Source: Herbidospora daliensis (lineage in GTDB: Bacteria > Actinomycetota > Actinomycetes > Streptosporangiales > Streptosporangiaceae). From it: DNA of 64,000 nucleotides. Position 1 is the stretch's first letter, and every line of letters starts with the position of its first letter. Position numbers and translations under genes: made by a program. The DNA lies in the NCBI RefSeq assembly GCF_001570585.1, contig NZ_BBXF01000002.1, positions 434,001 through 498,000 on the forward strand, read 5' to 3'. Positions 44,654 to 53,732 of the stretch are shown here, in pieces. A model generated the notes under the pieces. It was not told the DNA's origin. It worked only from the letters and a program-made list of their open reading frames with translations, and searched no databases.

Positions 44654-45427
44654 ATGGTGCGAATCGGAGCTCACGTCGACCAAGACGACCCGCTGGCCCA
44701 CGCCGCCGCTCGGGAGGCCGAGGTGGTCCAGTTCTTCCTCGGTGATCCGCAGGGGTTCAAGGGGCCGGTCATGCCCGCGAGCGCCGACGCGATCCGCGAG
44801 TCCGACGTGCAGGTCTTCGTTCACGCGCCTTATCTGATCAACGTCGCCACGACGAACAACCGCATCCGCATCCCCAGCCGCAAGCTGCTGGAGGGCCAGC
44901 TCAAGGCCGCGGCCGAGCTCGGCGCGACCGGGCTGATCGTGCACGGCGGCCACCTGAACAAGGGTGAGGACCCGCAGAAGGGGTTCGACAACTGGGGCAA
45001 GGTGTTCGAGCGCATGGACTGCCCGATCCCCGTCCTGATCGAGAACACGGCCGGCGGCGACAACGCCATGACCCGCCACCTCGACACGATCGCCCGCCTG
45101 TGGGACGCGGTGACCGCGAAGGCCCGCGAGCCCGAGAAGATCGGCTTCTGTCTCGACACCTGTCACGCCCACGCCGCCGGGGAGGACCTCGACGGCATCG
45201 TCGACCGGGTGATGGCGATCACCGGCCGCATCGACCTGGTCCACTGCAACGACTCACGCGACGCGTTCGACTCGGGCGCCGACCGGCACACGAACCTGGG
45301 CCACGGGCAGATCGATCCGGAGCTGATCCTGGAGATCTGCCGTCAGGCCGGCGCCCCCATCGTGGTTGAGACGCCGGGCGACGGCCAGGCCGAGGACATC
45401 GCCTTCCTCAGGAAGAACCTGCCGTAG
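44654..45427 (+). CDS. nfo: Endonuclease IV (AP endonuclease)
   Basis: A 257-residue zinc-dependent enzyme that cuts abasic sites in base-excision repair. The conserved zinc-site motifs appear in order: VHAP, VHGGH, ENTAGG, LDTCHAHAAG, HCND, DRHTNLGHG and VETPG. Start ATG 44654 is leaderless. It converges on the glycosyltransferase pair. Confidence 0.93.
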   Translation: MVRIGAHVDQDDPLAHAAAREAEVVQFFLGDPQGFKGPVMPASADAIRESDVQVFVHAPYLINVATTNNRIRIPSRKLLEGQLKAAAELGATGLIVHGGHLNKGEDPQKGFDNWGKVFERMDCPIPVLIENTAGGDNAMTRHLDTIARLWDAVTAKAREPEKIGFCLDTCHAHAAGEDLDGIVDRVMAITGRIDLVHCNDSRDAFDSGADRHTNLGHGQIDPELILEICRQAGAPIVVETPGDGQAEDIAFLRKNLP

Positions 45428-45430
45428 GGG

Positions 45431-45450
45431 TTTCCACAGCCTGTGGATAA
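45431..45450. promoter_or_regulatory. DnaA-box pair after nfo
   Basis: A perfect TGTGGATAA (45442-45450) with an inverted TTTCCACAG (45431-45439) beside it, giving the palindrome CCACAGCCTGTGG in a 42-bp gap between convergent genes. Confidence 0.5.
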
Positions 45451-45469
45451 AGTCTGCGGATTCCCGCGC

Positions 45470-46681
45470 TCAAGAAGTGGGTACGGTCTGGAGCTCCCGC
45501 TCGCCCGCGTCGTCTTCGGCCGGGGGGCGGCGGGTGCTCGTCCACAACCTTCTGAACGACAACACCGCGGCCATCAGCAGCAGCAGGTTCCGGGCGGCCA
45601 GCACCAGGGTGCCGGGCAGTTCGCCCTTCCACGAGTAGTGCTCCTCGATCCACGGATAGGCGATCCCGGTCAGCAGCGTGGCCGCCAGCAGCAACCACGC
45701 GACCTCCTTCTGGCTCGACCTCGGCACCGAGAACACCACGGCGGCCAGGCCGATGAGCCAGATCATGTACTGGGGTGAGAGCACCCGGCTGGTCACCACG
45801 AGCAGCAGCACGGTCGTCAGCGCCGCGTCGTAGAACGTGGCCTCGGTCGGGTGGGCCCGCAACCACCACACGACGAGCAGCACCGCCGCGATCGGGGTGG
45901 CCAGCACGGCGACCGTGATGGCGGTCTCGACCCCCGGGCCGGCGAGTTCCATCGCGCCATGCTGGTAGGTGGAGAAGCCCTCCCACAGGCCGAGGGCGCG
46001 CAGCAGCACGAACGGCGTCGCGGCCATCGACTCGACCTGGAGGCCGCGTTCCTGCTGGGCGGTCAGGAAGTCGAGCGCGTTGGGCATGACCAGCGCGGTC
46101 GCCCCGCAGGCCACCACGGTGGCGGCCACGGCCGAGGCGCTGCCGGTGAGCAGCTCACGCCAGCGGCGCAGCCCGGCCAGCAGCGCGATCGGCCACACCT
46201 TGATCGAGAACCCGATGCCGATCAGCGCGCCCCGCACCGCCGGGTCGGTGGACGCCGTCAGCGCCGCCACCGCGAAGATCGCCACCATCAGGTCGTAGCG
46301 GGCGATCAGCAGCGGCCCGAGCAGCACCGGCCCGGCCACCCAGGCCCACAGGGCCCCGTTCCCGCCGCCGGTACGCCGGCAGAACCGCCAGATCAGCAGC
46401 AGGATCCCCAGGTCGCACAGGATCGCGATGAGGAAGAACGACACCAGGTAGTCGAAGAACGGCAGCAGGTGCGGCACCAGCATCGGGATGGCCGCGAACG
46501 GCGGATACTGCCACTTCTCGTCGTTGTCGGGGAACTGCCCGGTGAGCAGGACGTTCGACCAGTCGGAGTAGAGCCGGATGTCGTTCTCGAACGACATGGT
46601 GAAACCCACCGGGATGACCTGCATCGCGGCCAGGAACAGCAGCACGCGAGTGAGCAGCCACACCGGAGCGGCGTATCGCAT
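45470..46681 (-). CDS. GT-C membrane glycosyltransferase (GT87/DUF2029-like), copy B
   Basis: A 403-residue protein with about ten helices. Typical features are an acidic first loop (FENDIRLYSDWSNVLLTGQFP), a KWQYPP segment and a late SRVLSPQYMIWL motif that matches polyprenol-phosphate mannosyltransferases of family GT87. Its likely role is addition of mannose or another sugar to envelope glycans. It starts 1 bp after copy A, so the two form an operon. Confidence 0.83.
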   Translation of the reverse strand: MRYAAPVWLLTRVLLFLAAMQVIPVGFTMSFENDIRLYSDWSNVLLTGQFPDNDEKWQYPPFAAIPMLVPHLLPFFDYLVSFFLIAILCDLGILLLIWRFCRRTGGGNGALWAWVAGPVLLGPLLIARYDLMVAIFAVAALTASTDPAVRGALIGIGFSIKVWPIALLAGLRRWRELLTGSASAVAATVVACGATALVMPNALDFLTAQQERGLQVESMAATPFVLLRALGLWEGFSTYQHGAMELAGPGVETAITVAVLATPIAAVLLVVWWLRAHPTEATFYDAALTTVLLLVVTSRVLSPQYMIWLIGLAAVVFSVPRSSQKEVAWLLLAATLLTGIAYPWIEEHYSWKGELPGTLVLAARNLLLLMAAVLSFRRLWTSTRRPPAEDDAGERELQTVPTS

Positions 46682-46682
46682 C

Positions 46683-48005
46683 TCAGCTCGTTTCGGTCTT
46701 GGCGGCCCGGCGGAACAGCACGAACCGGTCGGGCGCCCCGTCGAACACCCCGCCGGCCTGGTCGTCGATCCCGGCGACCCTGACCACGTCGCGGTCGGGC
46801 ATCAGGATGTCGAGCACGACCAGCACCATCAGCCCGATGACGGCCAGCGCCCGCGCCCAGACGGCCAGGAAGTAGGGCCCGTCGCCGATGCCCTGCGCGG
46901 AGAAGTTCGGGTCCATGCCGACGAAGTAGAGCCAGATGGCGAAGAAGTACCAGACCTCGGTCACCTGCCACACCGCGAGCGAGGGCCACTTCGGCCGGGC
47001 GAGCACCGCGAAGGGCATCAGCCACAACACGTACTGGGGCGACCAGACCTTGTTGGTGACCATGAACGCGGCCAGCGCCAGGAAGCAGATCTGCATCAGC
47101 CGGGGCCGGGTGGGCGCGGCGAGGGTGAGGATCGCGATGCCGAGCAGGAGCACGCCGACCGCGATCATCGCCATCAGGTTGAGGTGTTCGCCGTCGGCCA
47201 GGATGCCCCATTGGTACTTCTGGAAGAAGAACCACAGGCCGCCCCAGTCGACCCCGCGCTCGCTGCTGAAGGTGTAGAAGCGCTTCCAGCCGTCGAAGCT
47301 GGCCAGCATGACCGGCCCGTTGGCCAGCAGCCACACGCCGACCGCCGCGCCCAGCATCTTCAGGAACGGCACCCATTTGGCGGTGCGCACGGTCAACAGG
47401 AAGAGCGCCCCGAGGAACATCAGCGGGTAGAACTTGGTCGCCACCGCCAGGGCCAGCAGCGCCCCGGCGAGGTAGTGGCGCTCGCGGGCCCAGGCGAGCA
47501 GCCCGCCGAGCGCGAGCGCTCCGGCGGCCAGGTCCCAGTTGATGTACGCCGACAGGATGACCGCGGGAGCCAGGGCGTACCAGAGGGCGTCCCACTTGCG
47601 GGTCGGCCCGGCGAGCGCGGCCATGCACAAGACGCCGACCACGAGGCTCGCGCCCATGAGGATCACGGTGAGGTCGTAGAAGCGGACCGCGTCGCCGAAC
47701 GACAGCCGGCGCACCAGTTCCATGATCCCGCCGATGCCGACGGGATATTCGACCTCTCCCTGAATGTAAGGGATCTTTCCTTCATTCAGCCCGCGCGCGA
47801 ACCACAGCGGATAGATGTCGGTGTAGCAGAAGTTCGTGTACTGATCGATGCCGGAGTTCCACGCCCCGCCGAACCGGCAGGCGGACTTCCAGTAGTAGGC
47901 CAGGATCGCGCCCAGCGAGGCCAGCAGCCCCAGCGGCACGTAGGGAATGAGTCCGTTTACGACCGCCGCGCGCGGCCCGGGGGCTTCCGTCGTCCGGGTC
48001 ATCAT
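46683..48005 (-). CDS. GT-C membrane glycosyltransferase (GT87/DUF2029-like), copy A
   Basis: A 440-residue protein with about ten helices. The first loop has DQYTNFCYTDIYPLWF and GEVEYPVGIG, and NKVWSPQYVLWLMPF matches copy B. The M. tuberculosis region downstream of ponA1 also holds such a gene; here it is duplicated or diverged. The start is ATG 48005 or 48002. It lies 71 bp after the PBP gene on the same strand. Confidence 0.83.
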   Translation of the reverse strand: MMTRTTEAPGPRAAVVNGLIPYVPLGLLASLGAILAYYWKSACRFGGAWNSGIDQYTNFCYTDIYPLWFARGLNEGKIPYIQGEVEYPVGIGGIMELVRRLSFGDAVRFYDLTVILMGASLVVGVLCMAALAGPTRKWDALWYALAPAVILSAYINWDLAAGALALGGLLAWARERHYLAGALLALAVATKFYPLMFLGALFLLTVRTAKWVPFLKMLGAAVGVWLLANGPVMLASFDGWKRFYTFSSERGVDWGGLWFFFQKYQWGILADGEHLNLMAMIAVGVLLLGIAILTLAAPTRPRLMQICFLALAAFMVTNKVWSPQYVLWLMPFAVLARPKWPSLAVWQVTEVWYFFAIWLYFVGMDPNFSAQGIGDGPYFLAVWARALAVIGLMVLVVLDILMPDRDVVRVAGIDDQAGGVFDGAPDRFVLFRRAAKTETS

Positions 48006-48075
48006 GAGGCCATTCGATCAGGTGTCGGGGTGTCGCACTGTACCGGCGACACCCCGACCTGGACGAGTCCGAACC

Positions 48076-50904
48076 TTACGAGCGACGCCCCGAAGACGCC
48101 GGGGGAGCTGGCTGCTGCGCCGGGGTGGCCGGCGAGCTGAACGGATCGAACGGCACTTCGCCGCCGCCGTCGGGGATGTCGACCTCACACTCGGGCGCGC
48201 CCGGGAAGCACTCGCTCTCGCCGGGGCCGCCGCCGTCGTCCTCCCACGGCAGGGTCGGCTCCTCGACGATCTCGTCCTCCGGCTTGGGCGTCGGAGTCGG
48301 GCTGGGCACGATGTCCTCGGGGGCGCCGATCCCGGCCTTCGGCGGGAACTGCGCCACCGGCTTGTTCTTGTGGGCCTCCAGCATGAACTCCCGCCAGATG
48401 CGGGTCGGGAAGCTGGCGCCGGCGAAGCCGAGCGACACCTCGAAGGGCGTGCTGTACGGGTTGGTCATCGTGAACTTGGGGTCGCCGTTCTCCGGCGACT
48501 TGCCCTTCCACCACGGGCAACGGGCGTTCACCGGGGGCACGACCTTGCCGCTCTTGGTACGGCACTCCTCGCGGTACATGCCGACGGCGGTGGAGACCTG
48601 CGGGGTGAACCCGACGAACCAGGCCTCCTTCTCCTCGTTGTTGGTGCCGGTCTTGCCGCCCGCCGGACGGCCGATGCCCTGGCCGCCGGCCGTACCGGAC
48701 TTGAGGACCTCTTCCAGCGCGACGACCGCGTCGGCGGACGCCTCGGGCGAGATGACCTGCTTGACCGGCTTGCGCTCGGGGTACCTGAGCTGCTTGCCCT
48801 GGTAGACGCCCTTGATGACGTGGTAGTTCACGTGCTTGCCGGCGTTGGCGAAGATCGAGTAGCCGGCGGCCTGCTCCACGGCGGTGACCTGGGCCGAGCC
48901 GATCGAGAACTGGTAGGTGCCGCGCTTGATGTCGGCGTCCATGCGCTTCTCGGAGAAGCCGGCCTCGACCACGATGTCGCGGACAGAGCTGAGCTTGCCG
49001 ATCGTCCCGCTGTCCTCGTCGAGCTTGTAGGCCATCGAGACGTAGGCGGTGTTGACCGAGGCCGACGTCGCGGTGATCGCGTTGACCGCCGCCGGGCCGC
49101 CGTGGTCGTTGGTGAAACCGCCCTTGGCCTGGCCGGGGATCTCCTTCGGCACGGTCACGTTGCCGGGCAGCCAGCTGTTCAGGCTGTAGCCCGCCTCGAG
49201 CCACGCGGCCAGCACGTAGGGCTTGAACGCCGAGGCGGCCTGCTTGGCGGAGTCGAAGGGCTCGTTCCAGTTGTCCTTGACGTAGTCGTCGCCGCCGTAG
49301 AAGGCGATCACCCGGCCGTTGGTCGGGTCGACCGCCGCCAGGCTGGTGTGCACCTCACGGGTGTTCGGCACGCTCGCCATGACGCTCTTGACGACCCGCT
49401 GGGCCGCCTTCATGAGCTTCGGGTCGAAGGTCGTGACGATCTTGTAGCCGCCGCTCTGGATGGCGTCTTCCTTGATGCCGCGCTGCTTGAGCTCGTGCAG
49501 CGCCACGGAGACCATGTAGCCCTTGAGGCCGCCCATCTCGTTGAGGTTGGGGTCCTTGATGGTCTTCGGGAACTTGGCGGTCTGCGGCAGGTTGCCGTAC
49601 TTGGCCGGGTCGAGCCGGGCCATCGCGTTGACGACGTCCTTGAAGCGCGACTGCAGCGCGGGCTCGTCGGCCGACCAGCTCGGGGTCTGTACGCGGGCCG
49701 CCAGGTAGGCCGCCTGGTTCACGTCGAGCTTGGCGGCGGTCATCTTCTTGCCGAAGTAGGCCTGCGCGGCGGCCTCGACGCCGTAGGCCCGGCCGAAGTT
49801 GATCGTGTTCAGGTACTGCTCGAGGATCTCGTCCTTCTCCATGGTCTTGTTGATCTTCACCGCGACGAAGATCTCCATGACCTTTCGCTTCACCGAGACG
49901 TCCTGGCTCAGCCCGTCGTAGTAGTTGCGGGCCATCTGCTGGGTGATCGTCGAGGCGCCCTGGAGCTGCTGGCCCGTGGCGGTCATCCACACCGAACGGA
50001 ACATGGCGGGGATGGAGATGCCCGAGTCCTCGCGGAAGGTGTCGTTCTCGATCGCGATGACCGCGTCCTGCAGCGTGTCGGAGATCTTGGAGATGTCGAC
50101 GATGACGCGCTTGGTGCCGAGGTGGGCGATCGGGGTCTTGCCGTCGGCGTAGTAGACGGTCGAGCCCTGGGCGAGCGCCTCGGCCTGCGCGTCGTTCTTG
50201 TCGGGGACCGGGGTGTTCGCGTACGCGATCGCGATCATGCCGAACACGCCGGCGACCACCACCGTGACACCGGTCACGACGATCTTCCAGCTCGGCACGA
50301 AACGGCGCCAGCCGGTGCGGCGGCGCGGCTCGTCATCGTCGTCGTCGAAGTCGTCGGGCCCCTTCGGGCCGCCGGGACCACCCGGCCCGCCTCCCGGCAG
50401 GGGCTGCGGCGGGCCGCCGCGGCGGCGTCGGCCACCGCTGCCGGCGCCCATCATCTGGGTCGACTCGCCCTCGGCGGGGCGTGGGAAGCCGCCGGTCGGC
50501 GCCACCGGCTTCGGGCCCTGCGGGTAGGGCAGGTTTCCGCCAGGGCCCACCGGGCCGCCGGGTGGGCGGCCTATGCGGGTGGGCTGACCCTGGCCCGGGT
50601 GTCCTGGGCCCATGTGCGCGGGGCCCGGCTGGCCGGGGCCCGCGGGTGGGGGGACGGCGCCCATGGAGGCGGTGTCCTCGAATGCGGCCTCCTGGCGGCG
50701 GCCGGGCTGGCCGGGCCGAGGGGCGGGGGGCTGCGCGGGTGGCGCGCCCCAGCCGCCGGTCATCGGCTGACGCGGCGGTGCCTGCGGAGCCTGAGGGGGG
50801 GCCGATTCTTCGGGCGAGCGACGGCGCCGCCCAGGTCGGGGCCCACGGCCGGCGCCCTCCGAGGGGCCGCCCGTCTGTCCCGGGCCATAGCTGCTGTTAC
50901 TCAC
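48076..50904 (-). CDS. Bifunctional penicillin-binding protein (PBP1, GT51 and transpeptidase)
   Basis: A 942-residue protein. A Pro/Gly-rich cytoplasmic tail (1-205) leads to a transmembrane helix (about 207-228). The GT51 domain (about 245-430) has catalytic E286 in IENDTF and GASTITQQ (316-323). The transpeptidase has S558-A-F-K561, S616-V-N618 and K751-T-G753. A Pro/Asp/Glu-rich C-terminal tail follows. It polymerises and cross-links peptidoglycan. Note that the first donor-site motif is ENDTF rather than the usual EDxxFxxHxG. GTG start. Confidence 0.95.
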   Translation of the reverse strand: MSNSSYGPGQTGGPSEGAGRGPRPGRRRRSPEESAPPQAPQAPPRQPMTGGWGAPPAQPPAPRPGQPGRRQEAAFEDTASMGAVPPPAGPGQPGPAHMGPGHPGQGQPTRIGRPPGGPVGPGGNLPYPQGPKPVAPTGGFPRPAEGESTQMMGAGSGGRRRRGGPPQPLPGGGPGGPGGPKGPDDFDDDDDEPRRRTGWRRFVPSWKIVVTGVTVVVAGVFGMIAIAYANTPVPDKNDAQAEALAQGSTVYYADGKTPIAHLGTKRVIVDISKISDTLQDAVIAIENDTFREDSGISIPAMFRSVWMTATGQQLQGASTITQQMARNYYDGLSQDVSVKRKVMEIFVAVKINKTMEKDEILEQYLNTINFGRAYGVEAAAQAYFGKKMTAAKLDVNQAAYLAARVQTPSWSADEPALQSRFKDVVNAMARLDPAKYGNLPQTAKFPKTIKDPNLNEMGGLKGYMVSVALHELKQRGIKEDAIQSGGYKIVTTFDPKLMKAAQRVVKSVMASVPNTREVHTSLAAVDPTNGRVIAFYGGDDYVKDNWNEPFDSAKQAASAFKPYVLAAWLEAGYSLNSWLPGNVTVPKEIPGQAKGGFTNDHGGPAAVNAITATSASVNTAYVSMAYKLDEDSGTIGKLSSVRDIVVEAGFSEKRMDADIKRGTYQFSIGSAQVTAVEQAAGYSIFANAGKHVNYHVIKGVYQGKQLRYPERKPVKQVISPEASADAVVALEEVLKSGTAGGQGIGRPAGGKTGTNNEEKEAWFVGFTPQVSTAVGMYREECRTKSGKVVPPVNARCPWWKGKSPENGDPKFTMTNPYSTPFEVSLGFAGASFPTRIWREFMLEAHKNKPVAQFPPKAGIGAPEDIVPSPTPTPKPEDEIVEEPTLPWEDDGGGPGESECFPGAPECEVDIPDGGGEVPFDPFSSPATPAQQPAPPASSGRRS

Positions 50905-50944
50905 GCGTCCTCGTCAAAAGTTCGTGGGGAATGCTCGTCGACGT

Positions 50945-51052
50945 CTACTCGGCGTCTGTCCCGAGGACGTACGAGACCACCAGACGGTTCCGGTCACAAC
51001 CTTGACAGGTCTCCGGCGCCCCGTCGGGGTATTCGCCGGATTCATGGGCCAT
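50945..51052 (-). pseudogene. Short DUF5318-like remnant upstream of PBP1
   Basis: A 35-codon frame (ATG 51052) ends ETCQGCDRNRLVVSYVLG. This resembles the C-terminus of DUF5318 (E-V-C-x-x-C-x-W-N-H-L-V-x-S-[YF]-V-L-G), a protein of about 130 residues that sits beside ponA1 in mycobacteria. The N-terminal part cannot be found in the remaining bases; the frame extended to 51202 does not match. It is either a decayed gene or a short form. A weak AAGGG site precedes the ATG. Confidence 0.45.
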
Positions 51053-51231
51053 CGGGGCCCTTGCTGACCGGGCTTTTACCCAGCGTGCGGGCATGGTTCC
51101 GGGCCGCATCGGCCCTCCTGCCACTCCCGTCCGCTGTGACCACATGTGGGCAAGATTACGTCCCTTTGCCAAATCGTGCCCAACCGTTGACTCCAGAGCC
51201 ACGGCCGGCCTTCGGCCGCCCGCATCTCGCG

Positions 51232-51284
51232 TTGCACGCTATAGCGCCGCGACGTATCCTGCAGATGTATCAGCTCGATACATC
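51232..51284 (+). promoter_or_regulatory. padR-ino1 promoter and PadR operator
   Basis: -35 TTGCAC (51232-51237), 17-bp spacer, -10 TATCCT (51255-51260). The palindrome GATGTATC-AGCTC-GATACATC (51264-51284) covers the expected start site and contains the ATGT/ACAT halves known for PadR operators. A further direct half, GACGTATC (51251-51258), overlaps the -10. The rest of the 408-bp gap (50905-51312) holds the DUF5318 remnant and a GGCC-TTC-GGCC hairpin. Confidence 0.7.
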
Positions 51285-51312
51285 GCCCAAGAATACCGAG
51301 GAGGTGCCTCCA

Positions 51313-51909
51313 GTGACCGGGTCCAGAAACGGCGTGCTGGAGCTCGCCGTCCTCGGCTCACTCCACGAGAACCCGCTGCACGGTTACGAGCTGCGCAAGC
51401 GCCTCAACACCCTGCTCGGGATGTTCCGCGCGTTCTCCTATGGCTCGCTCTACCCCTGCTTGAAGGGTTTGCTCACCGACGGCCTCATCGTCGAGGAGGA
51501 ACCCCCGGACGACGTGGTCCTCGGCCGCCGGTCGAAGATCGTTTACAAGCTCACCGCCGAGGGCAAGGAGCGCCTCCAGGAGTTGCTGACCCAGGCGGGT
51601 CCCTCCTCCTGGGAGGACGAGAACTTCGGCATCCACTTCGCGTTCTTCCGTCACACGGAGGCCGAAGTACGCCTGCGGATCCTCGAAGGGCGGCGCAGCC
51701 GCCTGGAGGAACGAATGGAAAACGTCCGCACGGCCCTGGCCCGCACCCGCGAGCGGCTCGACAGCTACACGCTCGAGCTGCAGCGCCACGGGCTGGAGTC
51801 GGTCGAACGCGAGGTCCGCTGGCTCAACGAGCTGATCAACACTGAACGGGCGCAAGCCGCCGATAAAAGCCAATCAGAACGGGACGAACGTCCCGGTTCC
51901 GATGAATAA
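51313..51909 (+). CDS. PadR-family transcriptional regulator
   Basis: A 198-residue protein, GTG 51313 with GAGGAGG. The PadR winged helix is seen (LELAVLGSLHENPLHGYELRKRL, GSLYPCLKGLLTDGLI, RSKIVYKLTAEGKERL), and a long C-terminal coiled coil follows (RRSRLEERMENVRTALARTR). It lies 21 bp upstream of ino1; this pairing is widespread in actinobacteria. Confidence 0.93.
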   Translation: MTGSRNGVLELAVLGSLHENPLHGYELRKRLNTLLGMFRAFSYGSLYPCLKGLLTDGLIVEEEPPDDVVLGRRSKIVYKLTAEGKERLQELLTQAGPSSWEDENFGIHFAFFRHTEAEVRLRILEGRRSRLEERMENVRTALARTRERLDSYTLELQRHGLESVEREVRWLNELINTERAQAADKSQSERDERPGSDE

Positions 51910-51930
51910 CGATCCAAAGGAGCGAGTGCG

Positions 51931-53010
51931 ATGGGTTCGGTGCGCGTAGCCATCGTGGGTGTGGGGAACTGCGCCGCCTCACTGGTGCAGGGCGTCCACT
52001 ACTACAAGGACGCCGACCCGGCCATGCGTGTGCCGGGCCTCATGCACGTCCAGTTCGGCGACTACCACGTCGGCGATGTCGAGTTCGTGGCGGCGTTCGA
52101 CGTCGACGCCAAGAAGGTCGGGCGTGACCTCTCGGAGGCGATCCTGGCCTCCGAGAACAACACCATCCAGTTCTGCGACGTGCCGCCCCTCGGCGTGAAC
52201 GTCCAGCGTGGCCCGACCCTCGACGGTCTCGGCGAGTACTACCGCGAGATCATCCAGGAGTCCGACGACCACGCGGTCGACGTGGTCCAGGTGCTCAAGG
52301 ACGCCCGCGTCGACGTGCTCGTCTCCTACCTGCCGGTGGGCTCCGAAGAGGCTGACCGGTTCTACGCGCAGTGCGCCATCGACGCCAAGGTCGCCTTCGT
52401 CAACGCGCTGCCCGTCTTCATCGCCTCCGACCCCGAGTGGGCCCAGAAGTTCACCGACGCGGGGGTGCCGATCGTCGGCGACGACATCAAGTCGCAGGTC
52501 GGCGCGACCATCACCCACCGCGTGATGGCCAAGCTGTTCGAAGACCGCGGGGTCGAGCTGCTGCGCACCTACCAGCTCAACTTCGGCGGGAACATGGACT
52601 TCATGAACATGCTGGAGCGCAAGCGCCTCCAGTCGAAGAAGATCTCCAAGACCCAGTCGGTCACCTCGCAGATCCCGCACGAGATGGCCAAGGCCGACGT
52701 GCACATCGGCCCGTCCGACCACGTGCCGTGGCTCGACGACCGCAAGTGGGCCTACGTCCGCCTTGAGGGCCGCTCGTTCGGCGACACCCCGCTCAACCTC
52801 GAGTACAAGCTCGAGGTGTGGGACTCGCCCAACTCGGCCGGCGTCATCATCGACGCCGTCAGGGCCGCCAAGATCGCCCTTGACCGGGGCATCGGCGGGC
52901 CGATCCTGTCGGCGTCCTCCTACTTCATGAAGTCGCCGCCGGAGCAGTACTCCGACGACGACGCCCGCGACGCGGTGGAGAAGTTCATCAGCGGCGAGGT
53001 CGAGCGCTAG
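51931..53010 (+). CDS. ino1: Inositol-3-phosphate synthase
   Basis: A 359-residue NAD-dependent enzyme converting glucose-6-phosphate to inositol-3-phosphate for mycothiol and phosphatidylinositol synthesis. The NAD motif is GVGNCAASL (residues 9-17). Further conserved blocks are [27 protein letters not shown] and [18 protein letters not shown] ribosome site. It forms an operon with padR. Confidence 0.96.
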   Translation: MGSVRVAIVGVGNCAASLVQGVHYYKDADPAMRVPGLMHVQFGDYHVGDVEFVAAFDVDAKKVGRDLSEAILASENNTIQFCDVPPLGVNVQRGPTLDGLGEYYREIIQESDDHAVDVVQVLKDARVDVLVSYLPVGSEEADRFYAQCAIDAKVAFVNALPVFIASDPEWAQKFTDAGVPIVGDDIKSQVGATITHRVMAKLFEDRGVELLRTYQLNFGGNMDFMNMLERKRLQSKKISKTQSVTSQIPHEMAKADVHIGPSDHVPWLDDRKWAYVRLEGRSFGDTPLNLEYKLEVWDSPNSAGVIIDAVRAAKIALDRGIGGPILSASSYFMKSPPEQYSDDDARDAVEKFISGEVER

Positions 53011-53017
53011 ACCGCAG

Positions 53018-53055
53018 CCGAGGGCCCCGGGAGATCCCGGGGCCCTCGGCTTTTC
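53018..53055 (+). terminator. Intrinsic terminator of padR-ino1
   Basis: CCGAGGGCCCCGGG pairs with CCCGGGGCCCTCGG around an AGAT loop, followed by CTTTTC. Confidence 0.93.
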
Positions 53056-53642
53056 TACAGATCCCGTACGGCCGCAGGAAGCTCCGCCGGGTCGGCCACC
53101 GGCCACGTGAGGGGGTCGGGTCCGAGCGCGACCAGCTGGGGCAGCTGCTCGGCAGCCCACGGGGAGATCTCGAGGTCGCCCGTCAGCACCCGGTCGGAGA
53201 ACTCCTTCCACGGCATCCACAGGACGCTGCCGACCTCTTCGGGGTTGGCGGTCGGCTCCTCGCCCACCAGGGCGCGGTAGACCGGGCACAGCTCGTGCTC
53301 GACCGTGCCATCGGGCATGACCGCGCGGTAGGAGAAGCGGGGGAGCAGCAGGTCGACCGAGGAAACGGTCAGCGAAAGCTCGTGGGACAGCCGGCGAATC
53401 ACAGCCGACGGGAGGCCCTCACCGGGCAGGGGGTGACCGCAGCAGCTGTTGGTCAGCACCCCGGGCCAGGTGATCTTGTGGTCGGCGCGGCGGGTGAGCA
53501 GCACGTTGCCCGACGCGTCGAAGACGTAGCTGGAGAATGCCATGTGCAGGGGGGTGGCCGTGCCGTGGACCGTGGACTTGGGGGCGGTGCCCACCGCGTT
53601 GCCCGCAGGGTCAACAAGCACGACGTGTTCATCGTTCGTCAC
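53055..53642 (-). CDS. idi: Isopentenyl-diphosphate delta-isomerase, type I
   Basis: A 195-residue Nudix-fold enzyme interconverting IPP and DMAPP. The catalytic Cys lies in TNSCCGHP (C67/C68), and the Glu lies in EHELCPV (E115-E117). Length is normal. GTG 53642 is 6 nt after a TAGTCT box on the minus strand, so it is probably leaderless. Confidence 0.95.
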   Translation of the reverse strand: MTNDEHVVLVDPAGNAVGTAPKSTVHGTATPLHMAFSSYVFDASGNVLLTRRADHKITWPGVLTNSCCGHPLPGEGLPSAVIRRLSHELSLTVSSVDLLLPRFSYRAVMPDGTVEHELCPVYRALVGEEPTANPEEVGSVLWMPWKEFSDRVLTGDLEISPWAAEQLPQLVALGPDPLTWPVADPAELPAAVRDL

Positions 53643-53648
53643 GCAATG

Positions 53649-53654
53649 AGACTA
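53649..53654 (-). promoter_or_regulatory. Leaderless -10 box for idi
   Basis: TAGTCT on the minus strand, 6 nt before the GTG at 53642. It is back-to-back with the MFS promoter across a 90-bp gap. Confidence 0.45.
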
Positions 53655-53720
53655 CGGTCTCTTCCGTTCCGCTTCTGCCCTATCCGGGATGACCCTGATG
53701 TCCCAGGCTCGGGCCACGCG

Positions 53721-53726
53721 TAGGCT
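53721..53726 (+). promoter_or_regulatory. Leaderless -10 box for the MFS gene
   Basis: TAGGCT, 6 nt before GTG 53733; no ribosome site. Confidence 0.45.
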
Positions 53727-53732
53727 GGCGAC

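Noticed and set aside
51145-51153. TGTGGGCAA as a DnaA box
   Set aside because: One mismatch in a critical position and no neighbours; not counted.
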